Assembly (NCBI GenBank): GCA_028554795.2
Contig: CM068828.1
Span: 12,544,314 to 12,608,313 of the forward strand
Source: Sinohyriopsis cumingii
Lineage: Eukaryota; Mollusca; Bivalvia; Unionida; Unionidae
Direction: 5' to 3'
Length of the DNA: 64,000 bases
This document shows, in pieces, positions 34,523 through 46,503 of the stretch (positions within the stretch are counted from its first letter, which is position 1; the number at the start of each line of letters is the position of its first letter). The translations under genes were made by a program, and so were the position numbers. The notes under the pieces are model-generated. The model saw only the letters and a program-made list of their open reading frames with translations, made no database searches and was not told the DNA's origin.

Positions 34523-34936
34523 AACTCCCAATGTTGACAAATATAGCAAAACTTTAAATGAATAAATGACAATAGCTAGATGTCCCACAATAACTGCCAT
34601 TTAATGCCAATAACTAGATGTCCCATAATAATTACCACACAATGCCATTAACTCGATGTCCTATAATAATTGCAATGTCTAAAGTTCACATTATCTCTCA
34701 AGGCTAAAATATAGCATGTTATTTTGTTTTGTGTGTGTTATTTGAATTATCAACAAGATTTTAATCAAGGCAGATGAACTCATCATCACAATTTCTGAAA
34801 CGTCACTAAAGCAGTATTCTGAGGACTAAGTTACATACGCAATTCAAATTTGATGATTCATAAATAGTATCACAACCTATAAGACTGCAAAAGGTTTTGA
34901 ATCTTCGTAACAGATTACGTCCACTGGATTTCGGTA

Positions 34937-35289
34937 TTGAATTATGACTCTGTGTGTGTGTGTGTGTGTGATTTGGATTTTTAACGTAGCAATTTTTCAG
35001 TCATATTGCTACGATGTCTGCAGCGTGACAGTTTATAGTGATGTCTAGCACTGGGGCATCATGCCGCAGACATGTAGCATGATGTCCCACCCAGTCACAT
35101 TATCCTGACACCAGGCCGACCAGTCCTAACACTAACCTCTTAATACTGAACGCCAAGCGAGGCAGCTGTTAGTATCCTTTTTTTTTGTTGTAAGTCTTTG
35201 GTATGACTCGGCCGGGGATCGAACCCACGACCTTCCGCTTCCGAGGCGGACGCTCTAACCACTATGCCACCGGAGCGGTTTGAATTATG
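34937..35289 (-). mobile_element. SINE family B copy 3 of the duplication (right)
   Basis: Flanked by a perfect 10-bp duplication TTGAATTATG at 34937-34946 and 35280-35289. It marks the right boundary of the segmental duplication. Confidence 0.9.
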
Positions 35290-36263
35290 CGTTAAATAAA
35301 CTATTTGGAACTCCTCTTGAACAGAAATTCATTAATAAAATTCAAAATGTAACATGACATTTAAAAAAAGAAACGAATGCTAGCTGGATTGGGGTGACAA
35401 AAGTGCCACAAATATAAAAATTACGATGCTTATTTATAGATAATTTAGTGGTAGAAAAATCCGATACCATACTCGTACCCGAAAATGCAAATATTGGATA
35501 GTTAACACAATGATAGGCACCGCGTTAAATAACTGATATAATACAAATTACTAGCTGGAACAAATTGCAATTTAAATGAAAAATGAAACGATATTGAATA
35601 AAAGGCAAACGAACAAAAGAAACAGATTTTAGACTGTTCAAACATTGTGATTTCACTCAAATAATAAAATGATTCACAAACAAGGATTACATTTTCAATC
35701 AAATAGTGATACATTGTTTTGTACATATGTAACGTTTTCATTTAAATAGTGATAACTGACTAAGTTTAACTCAAATAGTGATAAATAATTGTAAAAATTG
35801 GGACATGTACCTTGCGGCGTCCATTTCATCACCACAAGGTATTTCAGCTCAAATGCTCTGCCAAATGGTCAAGTAGCCACCACGAATGGTCCGTCCCTCC
35901 AGGTATGCCTAAGGATACTCTTGTTCCATGCAGACCCGTTGGTCCCGAAACCTTGGTCCCTCACCACCAGATAACCATTATCTTCTTCCAATGACACCAC
36001 CGACAGTAGCACACTGGGTACATTCTAGTCCAAATTAGCACCACGGCTAAACACGAGAAAGAGCACAGCTCTATCACTCCTTTCAGCCCTTCACCCTTTT
36101 TCGCAGCTCTACAGCTGGAGATATCGTGTCGTAAAGTCACTGACAAAACTCCGTAATGTAACGTGTGATTCTACCATGAGCCAATATGTAAATAGCCTAT
36201 GTTGCAATGCACGGGCTGCTTTCAAGATATTAACTGATTTTAATGTATGTTTAATGTACACAC

Positions 36264-36265
<2 letters not shown>
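35290..36265. other. Non-coding stretch, nothing recognised
   Basis: A less AT-rich patch at about 35805-36130 has short frames on both strands. I found no motif, splice context or repeat match. Confidence 0.45.
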
Positions 36266-36357
<92 letters not shown>

Positions 36358-36390
36358 CAGAGACAGGCACAGACAGACAGAGACACATAT
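36266..36390. repeat. (AT)n, (GATA)n and (GACA)n compound microsatellite
   Basis: AT run of about 70 bp passing into GATAGATA, GAGAGACAGAGACAGGCAC type repeats. Confidence 0.93.
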
Positions 36391-37911
36391 AAAAACCAGA
36401 TATAATTAGATATACGTATGGTGGAGAGTATATAGGAGTTGGATGCGAGCAGACAAGGCGATTGTTGTCGTAACTCTTGGACCCGTATCCCAATCTTAGT
36501 GAGGGCACATATTAAATATTCTCTAATATGTATGACAATATTCTTTCCCAGTATATAATTATTTCACTCCGCCTTAGTGGAGGATTGCCCGTGGATCACC
36601 TGAAAAAGATTTACACATCAATGCTTGAATCAGCCTATTAACGTGTCCTAGCTTTGCTGGTTGATTAGTTCTATAACAACTGTCATTTATAAAAAAAAAA
36701 ACTTGTAATGGACCGTTAAGCGATTGCAGTTGGGTACATTGTTGGCCAATCGATAAGTAATATTGATCAATTTGGAGAATATCACATATCGAACACATTA
36801 TCCTATTGATTACTCAGATATTACTTCCAACATGAAGGTCTTTACTATACTTAACAAGGCCTGCTATAGAGTTGTTCTTTGTTAGACACTATTAAACATT
36901 CCATCGATGTATTAGTTCAAAACGGTCGACAAGGCAAGTTTGACCCACGTTTACAAAACACGGGGATAGGATTTCTACAGGAACAGAAACAATAGGAATC
37001 TTTAAATAAATACCCACCACTTGAAATTAATTAGTCATTTTGTTTTAAGCGCTTAGACGTGTAGTCCTTATAAATCAGACCCCACGTTTTGTTAATAATG
37101 ATTGACGATTTGATGGTATTATTTCACCTGTTCATTAAAAAAAAAATGTGCAATTTTGCTGCTTGGAAATCTTCCAGAACTCATCGTTTACAGTTTGTAC
37201 ATTTTTTGGTAACAGCTCTTTCAAAATGGTCACAGGACATAAGGTTATGCTATTCCACATGGATTTACAAGCTGCCAAACATACGATTTCATTTAGAAAT
37301 ACTCTGTACATATCACCAAAAGGACCCTTCAACAGACGGTAGCTCAAGAGACACGAGAAATGTCGGTCAGTATCTACGATTTACACCGACATGTTGCGGA
37401 CAGGTTTGGCTGCAAACGATTCCTCGGTTTTAGGGACAGGTGTTGTCTTACCCACAACTAGCCTATAAGAAACACAACAGATTTGGAGGTCTGAGGTCTG
37501 ATTTATCAAACTTTTTAACAAGAGGCACACAATTGTTCTGTTATCTCCCTTTTTAAATGCTAATAAAACCAGCTATATGAAAAAGTAAAATAGAGTATTT
37601 AACATTAATTCGTAGTGTCAATAGGCAGATGAAGCAAAATAGAGTGATTTGGTTACCGAGAAGGATGAGAGAATTGAACTTGCAGTGTGGTCAATAACTT
37701 CAAAGATCATCATTACGAAACTGTTCCTCTTAGAAAGCGGATACCGTCATGGATCCCTTTATAATGGTTACGTTTTGTTCTATTACTGCGATAAGTATAT
37801 CATTTGACTTGAGTTTTAGTTGTTGAGAATCAACTATAATGTGGATTCACACAATAAAATCCAACAGTTTTTGAGTATTGTGCAAAATTATGATATCGCA
37901 TTTTTAGAATA
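36391..37911. other. Non-coding stretch, nothing recognised
   Basis: The 114-codon frame at 37089-37433 has overlapping frames of similar length on both strands and no motif, so it is not called. Confidence 0.45.
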
Positions 37912-38176
37912 ATCTTAGTATGGGGCTCCGAGTGGCCGAGTGGTCTAAAGCGCTCTCCGTTACGGATCACCATCTCACCTCTGTCTGCGTGGGTTCGAGT
38001 CTCGGATTCGTCCAATGTGGGTACGTGAGAAAGCTTGCCAGTAGCTTCTCGCGGGTCGGGTTTTCCCGGGTTCCTCCTCCACCATTAATACTAGCCTCCA
38101 TGTATAGCCTATCGTGTGCTGAAAAATGGCGTTAAACCCCACAACAACAACAACAACAAGAACAACCTTAGTGTGC
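37912..38176 (+). mobile_element. SINE family A copy, plus orientation
   Basis: Head CGAGTGGCCGAGTGGTCTAA with B box GGGTTCGAGTCTC near 37990, a body ending CTGAAAAATGGCGTTAAACC, then an (AAC)n tail. TCTTAGTATG and CCTTAGTGTG flank it as a diverged duplication. This is the best-preserved copy for defining the family. Confidence 0.88.
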
Positions 38177-38239
38177 ACTTGTCCAATATTATAGCCATTC
38201 TTAATATTTAATTTAAAGAGTGTCTATTTCTATAAAGAC

Positions 38240-38945
38240 ACTAATAGGTTTGACTATGACTCTGTGGTTTCAGAATAAGTAATACAAAAGAGTGAGAAAC
38301 AACAGGTTTTGTAAAATTCAACAAATTATTTATTTCCCTAGAATTCAAAGTGAAACACTACAAAGAACGTACGCTATTGCGAATTAAATCCAAAAATATC
38401 TTAAATTTTTAAAACAATTCCTAATATTTAAATTTCTGAATAAAGTTTAATGATATTCTCAAAAATTCCAACGCTGGAAGTGTTGATCTGCCTGTGATGG
38501 CTTTTGTTGTAGTGATGTGCCAACAGTCTTTTGTTGAATCATAATAATATAATCCAAGAATATATCCTTATTTGAATTTCACTTTGAATCCAAGCCTCTA
38601 TTTGCAAGACTGTTATGTCTGAGCACTTTGTATTTCCAGATCAGAATCACTTGAAATAAATACTTTAATTTAATAAATTCCAGCCTATAAAAACACTGTA
38701 CACAAGAATCATACAACATATTCTGCTCAGATCTTATAGCACGAATTAATTATTTTCTTGAAAAATGAGATTATATAGTCCTCGACTTGACCTCAGGTCA
38801 CAATTAACATTTTCTTAAAAACCTATGACCTAATGGAAAATTTCATTTTGGAAGGTTCCAAATGTTTACAAGATAAAATCTTAGTTATAATTACAAGGTG
38901 TGTGTCTAAAATTATAATATAAAATGTAGTAAGCAACAGGTCAAC
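38240..38945 (-). repeat. Dispersed repeat family R, copy 2 (inverted)
   Basis: The reverse complement of this stretch aligns with 14085-14915, including CTAGGGAAATAAAT, the ACTCTTTT block and GTGACCTGAGGTCAAG. It has a unit of the 30-bp minisatellite on both sides (38217-38247 and 38966 onwards). Confidence 0.78.
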
Positions 38946-38965
38946 CCGGCATTTCATGGGGAATT

Positions 38966-39180
38966 TCCAAATAGAGGTGTCTATTTATATGACGACACTA
39001 ATAGGAGTGTCTATTTATATGACGACACTAATAGGAGTGTCTATTTATATGACGACACTAATAGGAGTGTCTATTTATATGGCGACACTAATAGGAATGG
39101 CTATTTATATGACGACACTAATAGGAATGGCTATTTATATGACGACACTAATAGGAATGGCTATTTCTGTGATGTCAAAG
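38966..39180 (+). repeat. 30-bp minisatellite, seven units
   Basis: Units GTGTCTATTTATATGACGAC plus ACTAATAGGA. The last units carry ATGGCTATT variants. The unit length is a multiple of three, so all frames stay open; the open frame is not a gene. Confidence 0.93.
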
Positions 39181-42054
39181 ATAGCGTTGTAAAGATAGAT
39201 TCAATACGCTTGTAATTTTGTTTCAGCAATAATGATTTTAAGCTGCTTTCTTATTACCCAGAGAACCGTCAAGTCACCATACCATTACGCCGGAATTTAG
39301 GAAATTCCACAAATTACATAAATTTGATTTCAATCAGCCAGTAAAAAGAACAAAAAAAAAAAAGAAGAAATAATATATGTATTTTATTTAAATATACAGA
39401 TATTTGTCATTTATATATTACATAAACCTTCTTAAATATGGAAATGCATAATATCTTGGCAGCATTTTTTCCCCAAAAATTATTTAATAAATGAATAGAA
39501 ACATTTAAATTATTCGCTAACCTTCTTGACCATAACATGTCATATTGCTATTTATCGCACGAAGAAAATGAATGCTTTAATTTAATAATTCACAACCAGA
39601 ATGTAGTCTAATGACTTCTCTGACACCATGTATCAGACTTAGTAGACGTCAAAATTCCATTTGTAGTTTGCGATACATATTGATATTTTGGAATAATACA
39701 GTAGCCATAAAGAAAAACATACACAGAGAGCATTTTCCACCCAATTTTCGAAGGATGTTCTCAGGTTTATTGCCAGGTAAAATTTTGACAAATTTCTGGG
39801 AATGCTTCATTGCACGTACGATCTTGAAAAAACATTTGACTTTGCGATGCATAAATGTTCACTTGTGCATTCAACGCTTATGACTGAGGTTAACTATGAC
39901 TGAGGTTAACTACTTTCATTCACTGAGTTCGAAAAACGATTGCATCGATGGCTCTGCAAAATGAAAATGGGGGTCGTACGCGGTTTTCTTTGTCAGCATT
40001 TTGACAACTAGGCAGACTCGGTATGTTCGTTACGTATATAACTGTTATCCTGATAGGATGTTTGCAGAAACGTTTTCATTTGTGATAACATAATGTGTAC
40101 CCATATAACATAATCTGTACTGTAATTAGAGAAAAAGCGAGGCAACAAACAACAATATAGCAACAGTGGTCGACGTTAAATTAATTTGTAAGGAAACAGC
40201 TTTAAATCACTGTAGTTAACGTTGAAGAAAATGAGTACAAAATTGTTACACAGCAATTAAACAAAAGGTTTCACAGCAATCGGTTTTTAAATATAAAAGT
40301 TATTCATCGTTTACAAGAAGATTACGCAAGAAAAGTACATCCTGCTGGAACACATTTGCTAGGAGTTCTTTAAGAAACCGAATATGGCAGAAGGTCCTTA
40401 ATAGTCCATCTCTGTGAGAATTAGATATGTTTTTTTCAACTGTTTGCTTCGGATCCGAACATATTCGTCCCTTTCTTAATGCTATGCCATAAATTCGACA
40501 TAGAGTCGAAGGTAATCGTGGCGATACTTCCCAGACTGGTAAACTTTGGCTGACGAATATACGGCTAGATATGGAGGGCATACATCCTGACTAAACGATA
40601 TGTATTGAAAATAAACAAACAAACATACCAATAAACAAACAAAAACAATAATAAACAAACAAAAAGAACAAAACATCCGATGATGTTTCAATAATTAATG
40701 AAAACACCATGCTTTTAAGTTTTAATTTTCTTCCGGCAACTTTATAAGAATTAAAGATACCATTCAGTTTCAAAAACCTACAATTACTGCTTACAGTGCT
40801 ATTAGTGATGTTACGTTATCTGGTCGTTATGACGTAAATACGTCATTACAACATAATAACAAAGGAGCACAAAGGAAAACTTATATCGATGCCAGAAGGT
40901 TCGACGTCTTTCCTCGCGTCTTTTCAAAGTGCGGCAGCAAGCATGCGCACACGCCTTAATGCATCTCATAGTTATTCTCATGTATAGACAGATTTTTTTC
41001 AATTATCACCCTTTGAATCGATTGAGTCAGCTTGGAGCAGCACTGCTGCATCTGCCATTGTATTACAGCGAAGACCGTAAACAAACTGTAACTTACACTG
41101 AAAAGTGAAATGTCTGAAGCGAGATGTTTAATGCCTGATGTATTTTGCAATATAAATGAATGGACTGACGACATGAGAGGGTGGCCAAATATCATGTACG
41201 GCGACTTTTACAACGATTTAATCTCATCGAAAGCAGTAGATGGAAAAGTAATGAAGAACTTACAAAAGTAATAACTACTTCCAGAGTGGAAATGTCGATA
41301 CAATTTTGCACAATACAACGACTTTGGAGAATAAAATTATCATGAATGGAGAAATACGCTCATCACAGTCAGTAAATAAATTAACAAAACTTACGTTATT
41401 TGTATCATGAAGGGGATTGTTAATAATGATAGATTTACCTTTATTTTGGGAAAAGGACAAAAATCTTGCGTCTGCCGGGAGTTACTTTATTTTCATATCC
41501 CAATTTAAGCTTTGGAAATAGAATTATTTCGGTCGGCTTTCCATCTGAAAATGTTCTGAACAAACAAAAACCTTTTCTTGGCAGTATTTTTCTGTTTAGA
41601 TCTTTCATCTACTCGAGTTTCAAAGGCCCATCTGAGGGCATAATGTGAAATTTGTAAGGAACTATTAAAATACGCGCATTCACTGTGGATTTGTGTTTTT
41701 CATAAAAAGATTCTAACCATCTATTTATTTTTCTTGAGTTGTTTGCACATCTACTGATTGCACTTGAAGTTCACCTGCCTGTTTTATACCTTGCTTTCAT
41801 ATCCGTCATAAAAACAACAATACATGTATAATCGGGAAACACTAAATGTAAACACTAAACAGCTGATATTGCGACACAAGAACTCGCAGGAGTGTAATGG
41901 CTGATGTACCACGTGACAACGAATGGCATCGTCCATGAATATTGGCTCAATGCCAGACAAACCTGTGTATACATAACCATATAACATCAGATGCAATTAT
42001 TATGATCATCATGTAACAATATGTACTGATATTCCCTTTTTCCGTTCAGCCACG
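39181..42054. other. Non-coding stretch, nothing recognised
   Basis: AT-rich with many short frames on both strands (39611-41648) that lack motifs. No mobile-element signature seen. Confidence 0.45.
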
Positions 42055-42125
42055 TATGTATGTATGTATGTATGTATGTATGTATGTATGTGTTGGGTGG
42101 GTGTGTGTGCGTGCGTGTATGTATA
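42055..42125. repeat. (GTAT)n/(GTGC)n microsatellite
   Basis: GTAT tetranucleotide run of about 35 bp followed by GT/GC-rich repeats. A TG run at 42425-42446 and a GA run at 42813-42841 lie further on. Confidence 0.9.
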
Positions 42126-42809
42126 TATGAGGTCACATTCCTTACAATGTTCAAGATTTGTGAAATTATCAACATTCTTTCATTTGTGACATTAATTTTC
42201 TTTTCATTGTCATCATGTTTTAAAACATACACAGTGTGAGCTGGGCCGTCATAACAACATTGTAGGCTCTGGGCAAAGCAATGCACTGGGGCCCCCTACC
42301 GGCCCTATCCACCCACAGGAATAAAAGGCTAGAAGCGTGAGGCACTGGGCAACTGCCCAGTGTGCCCATGCCTTAAGACGGCACTGAGTGTGAGAAATAA
42401 TTCATTAATCAAACGTAAAGAGCAGTGTGTGTGTGTGTGTGTGTGCGTGAGAGATCCTTGCTTCATTCAGTTTGGCTGCATAGGAGTAAGTTTTACCGTG
42501 TACCTATTCACGCTATGGTATGCGAAAAAGGGATTTATCTATCAGTGGTACAATTAGGATTTAAGACATTTATTTCACGCACGGCCGTACCGGAAAGAGG
42601 GGATGGTGTGGGGGTTGTTACCTTACCGTGTATGGTTATTATGCTTTAAACACACATACACAAGCGCGTACACATTGTCACAAATATATCATGTAAAAGT
42701 GTCACACACATTATTTGAAATTCGTTGTTAACGCGTATGTAACGGTCATTGCAGATGAATTAGCAATATATGCAATACGCGTTAGTAAAATATGTGTTCA
42801 TATCCTCAA

Positions 42810-42841
<32 letters not shown>

Positions 42842-42849
<8 letters not shown>

Positions 42850-43685
42850 GTACAATACACGTGTGTTGCAGATATCGACAACAAAAATAGAAATCGCCGT
42901 AACTCCATTTGATAAATTTTGAATTTTGTCACCGAATATTGTATTTATAGATTTTTATCCATTTTCATTTAGTCATTGCTTCATTTGAACTGCACTTAAA
43001 CAAATCTTTCTCTGTTCTCTAGACCCTATTTCAATATACGAATCCAGCTAAAATATTTACACCTCGTGATTGTCTGCAATCCTATATCACAATAAACAGT
43101 CCAACAAAAGTCTAACCAATGATAGCAAATTGCAGACTCTTTCAGAATAAGCAAATAAGATTTTATTATAGCTACATATATTTCTACAGATATATGTAAA
43201 TTAAAATTATCGATAACTGACTGGAAAATGTTGGTTAACAAATTCATATAAACTATTTATAAAATCGTTTCAGGTCTTTTACATGACTACATACGGTAAA
43301 ATATTTCCATAGGTGACTACCAATGCTTCCTTGTTGCAAACAAAAGGCGGACCGTAAGAGGGTTTTAATATTCAGACAGAAAGCCAATTCAAGAGGATAC
43401 CTATTTTACGCCATTATGTATAATATGACGAAATACACCAGCGTATGAAAAGCAATACTACGATTAAACATGACCGGCCGTTAGTAGTCGAATCCGTCTG
43501 CTGTGTAACAACAAACCACCACGAACATAGCCGGACATTACTTCAGCTTCTGCGTGGAAAAACCTTTTTCAGGTCTGCACATTCATGGAGACAGCCACTT
43601 CTTTTCATTGGGTATTACCCAACCCGAAGACAGGTTCAACTGTCCATTAATACATGATGTTTTTGTAATACATGGAAAATTCCCA
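42842..43685. other. Non-coding stretch, nothing recognised
   Basis: No gene or element recognised. Confidence 0.45.
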
Positions 43686-44439
43686 GTAATAAAGTGGGCC
43701 ACTATACGGACAATGCGACTTCTATGTTAAAATAGGGGGGATGTATCCTGGCGACAAGGGGAATTTAACTTGGGGAAATTTAACATGGAGTGAATGGGGA
43801 ATTGAATATAACGGCAAGGAATTGGGCCATTATAGGGATACTGAGACTTCTGTGTTAAAATAGGGGGTTGTACCATGGCGACAAGGGGAATTTAACATGG
43901 AAAAATGTAACATGGAGTGAATGGGGAATTGAACATAGCGACAACGGATTGGGACAGTTTAGCATCGGGGTATATCCACTTTGGCGACAATGGGAAATTA
44001 ACATGGGGCAATTTAACATGGAGTGAATGGGGAATAGAACATAACGACAAGGGATTGGGACACCCGAGCATCAATCGGACCTTAAGGTTAAAAGGGGGTA
44101 TATACACTCTATCCTCAAGGGAAATTTAACATGGGAAATTTTATATACACTCTAGGGACAATGGGAATTTAGCATAGGCTGGATTTGTATAGGGACAATA
44201 GGGATGATGACGTGACGGTACTAGACATTGGCAACAAAGTTCGCCAGGCGTTATGTACAGTTATGTGTCCCGCCCCGCCAAGCGTTATATCTTTTCACGG
44301 CGATTCACAGACAGTGGGAATTACCATTACAAAACACCCTGGGACGATTCACAGACAAGATATATACAGACAAAATGTTGGGTCTGTATAGCGACCAAAA
44401 ACTATTGGGCTTGTATAGGGACAATAGGAATGGAACAGG
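43686..44439 (+). repeat. G-rich tandem repeat array at the left flank of element 1
   Basis: Degenerate units of roughly 130 bp built from GGCGACAAGGGGAATTTAAC, ATGGAGTGAATGGGGAATTG and GGATTGGGACA. Towards the right it passes into GGGACAATAGGGATG motifs. The right flank of element 1 (60073-60110) resembles the internal stretch at about 44213-44245, so the element landed in repeated DNA. Confidence 0.75.
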
Positions 44440-44444
44440 TGGGG
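44440..44444 (+). repeat. Target-site duplication, left copy (TGGGG)
   Basis: Five bases identical to 60068-60072. Polintons usually make 6-bp duplications (established knowledge); the sixth base does not match here. Confidence 0.7.
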
Positions 44445-44630
44445 AGCAGCAGAGAGGGCGAACAGACTCTAATTGGTTCAATCTCCGTTTCGCAAAATAA
44501 GCCCTCCTGAAAAAATCGCGATTGTCTCAGTACCCGGTATGAGACAACCCTGTCAACGAAATTAATAAACTCTAACTGACTTACCCAGTATAAGTTTTTC
44601 TGATAAAAAAATCGCAGCGATCACGTCGGT
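44445..44630 (+). repeat. Left terminal inverted repeat of element 1
   Basis: Matches the reverse complement of about 59870-60067 over some 185 bp with substitutions and small indels. Shared landmarks are ACAGACTCTAATTGGTTCA, GTTTCGCAAAATAAGCC, ACCCGGTATGAGACAACCCT and TTAATAAACTCTAA. Confidence 0.93.
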
Positions 44631-44678
44631 GTCAGCCCCCTCGTTGCAGTTATTAATCAAATCAGTATTATATCAATA

Positions 44679-46012
44679 ATGGCAAACCTCGGGGAAGCAT
44701 ATACCACTAAATTAGCACAAGAGCGACTAGAAGCAATCAAAAATTTTCTTCCTGCTCTTGATTCTGTAAGACAAAACCTTCAAGAACGTCGAGAAGCACA
44801 AGTTGAATTTGCAACGGGTACAGAGCAGTTATTTAGACCCATTACAGCGGTTACTGAAAAAGCTGTATGTGGAGATATTAAGGATGAGGAGGAGAGGAAG
44901 AAGGGTATTCTTCCAGTATTAAAACAAACCGCTGCGCAGACTGAAAAAAAAAATAGCAGAAAGAACTAAAAAAAAAAAAAAAATTACGGGATCTTCCAAC
45001 TGAAATAGCTGCAGCTCAGCCTCCACCTGTCGATGAAGAAATACTTGAAGGTATCAGCAAAATTCGTACTGAAGTCGCCGACGTAAAAAAGGAACTTGCG
45101 CCTAAACCCAAACCAGTAAAAGAAAATATTGAACTAATTGCAAAATTTAAGGACGGTGTTATTAAGCAACTTAAAGAAATAAAAGAGGAGGATTTACCCA
45201 CTGCAATATTAGCAAGTATAACTCAAAAAGACAAAATTTTAAAACCAGAACATGCTGCTGTGAATAATGATAGTTTCATCAGGTGGATATATCGTGTATA
45301 CTACAACAAAAAACAAGCCAGAAATAGTGATCCAATATTTTCGCGTTTTTTAAGGGAAATACAAAAACTTGATAAAAAATACAGATCACAACCTCAACAG
45401 CCACCACCTCCCTATTCGCCACCTGAGCAAGAGTCTTATCAAGTTCCTCCTCCCCTGCAACAAACAGAACGATCAAAATTTGCGATTCGAACTTCGGTAA
45501 TGTTTACCGACGAGGATCTTAATACTTTTACTGACCGAGATGAATTAATTAATATTGTTGCGCATCATTATAATTCTAGAGAACATTATCTGAAACCTGG
45601 ACTTGCTGAAAAAATAAGTTCTGGAAATTGGCCTTTTGTATTATATTTTGCTTCTAAAAATTCGAGTGTTGATAAGAACGATCCAGAGTATCAAAAATTT
45701 AGACAAGATGTAATCAAAGCGAGGCAACAACAAACTATTCGACTACAATCTCCAGAAAAAGAATTTTACGATGCTTCTGGCGCTACTGGTAGTGGTTTGG
45801 GAAGTGATCTTATTGCCTGTCCTAACTATATCCTCGATGACGTGCAACGACTAGAAATTCTGATTGGGGGTAAACGAGCTGGAAATAATTCTCCATCAAT
45901 AACCAATGAAGCAGCTGATATTTGTCGACGATTATTTCAAGGCAGTATCATGGACATTAATGTTTATCGGGAACTCATTGATGAAATCGTTGATAACTAT
46001 CATAGTGACTAG
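44679..46012 (+). pseudogene. Probable virion structural protein with PPxY motif, one frameshift
   Basis: The first gene of element 1, read as 44679-44969 (MANLGEAYTTKLAQERLEAI) and, after a frame change at A-runs (44944-44953 or 44968-44983), through 45260-46012. It is rich in charged helices with a proline-rich middle containing PPPPYSPP (about 45404-45421), and a C-terminal block DDVQRLEILIGGKRAGN. I recall similar C-terminal blocks in proteins of other metazoan Polinton-like elements, but I cannot name a domain. A PPxY motif recruits Nedd4-type ubiquitin ligases in other viruses. Function here is inferred. The coding strand and spacing fit a late-gene cluster with 46049-48321. Confidence 0.65.
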
Positions 46013-46048
46013 TTGTTATCGCGATTAGATAAATGAATAACAAATAAG

Positions 46049-46489
46049 ATGATTATACATAATGCTGATCGTGGACCCGTAACAGTTAGGGTGATAAACT
46101 CGCGATTACCAACCTATAAAGCAACTTACGGAGATGGATTCGGTGATGTTGTTCAGGGTTTATTCAAAAGGATAGCCTCCAAAGCAATACCGATCGCAAA
46201 ACAATTATCAATGAAAGCTATTGACGTTGTTCGTGATAAAGCTCCTGGTGCTATTGGTAATGTTGCCAGTAAAGCGTTCTTGGCAATCAAGGACAGACTA
46301 GCACGATTAATACGCAGACCAAAAGCAGTCCAGCCAGTGAAATTACCAAGCACTGGGGTGATGCCTGCAAATGTCAGTAAAGTAATAAATCAAGCCGCAA
46401 ATAAAAGACTAGCAGCCTTGATAAATCAAGGAGCTGAACAAATAAATACAAGTCTGATATCAGGAAGCGGTTTTCGTGTTAGAGGATAA
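46049..46489 (+). CDS. Virion core/pVI-like protein (putative)
   Basis: An intact 146-codon frame starting MIIHNADRGPVTVRVINSRL. GDGFGDVVQGLFKRIASKA is followed by an amphipathic, alanine- and lysine-rich region, then KRLAALINQGAEQIN and a glycine-rich end (SGSGFRVRG). Basic, helical proteins of this type lie next to the capsid gene in adenoviruses and adintoviruses (pVI/pX-like). The assignment rests on composition and position, not on a domain match. It starts 36 bp after the upstream stop and ends 14 bp before the capsid start. The opposite frame is a shadow. Confidence 0.6.
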   Translation: MIIHNADRGPVTVRVINSRLPTYKATYGDGFGDVVQGLFKRIASKAIPIAKQLSMKAIDVVRDKAPGAIGNVASKAFLAIKDRLARLIRRPKAVQPVKLPSTGVMPANVSKVINQAANKRLAALINQGAEQINTSLISGSGFRVRG

Positions 46490-46503
46490 CAAATTATAGT
46501 AAA

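Larger units (their letters stand above)
32107..34946. repeat. Segmental duplication, copy B
   Basis: Second copy of 28524-31769 with only scattered substitutions, a shorter minisatellite and no long (AT)n tract. Confidence 0.95.

Noticed and set aside
37089..37433. 114-codon plus-strand frame with overlapping frames on both strands
   Set aside because: No domain, signal or splice link; overlapping frames of similar size suggest chance.
38956..39192. 78-codon frame with repeated SIYMTTLIGV
   Set aside because: Produced by a 30-bp minisatellite whose unit length is divisible by three.
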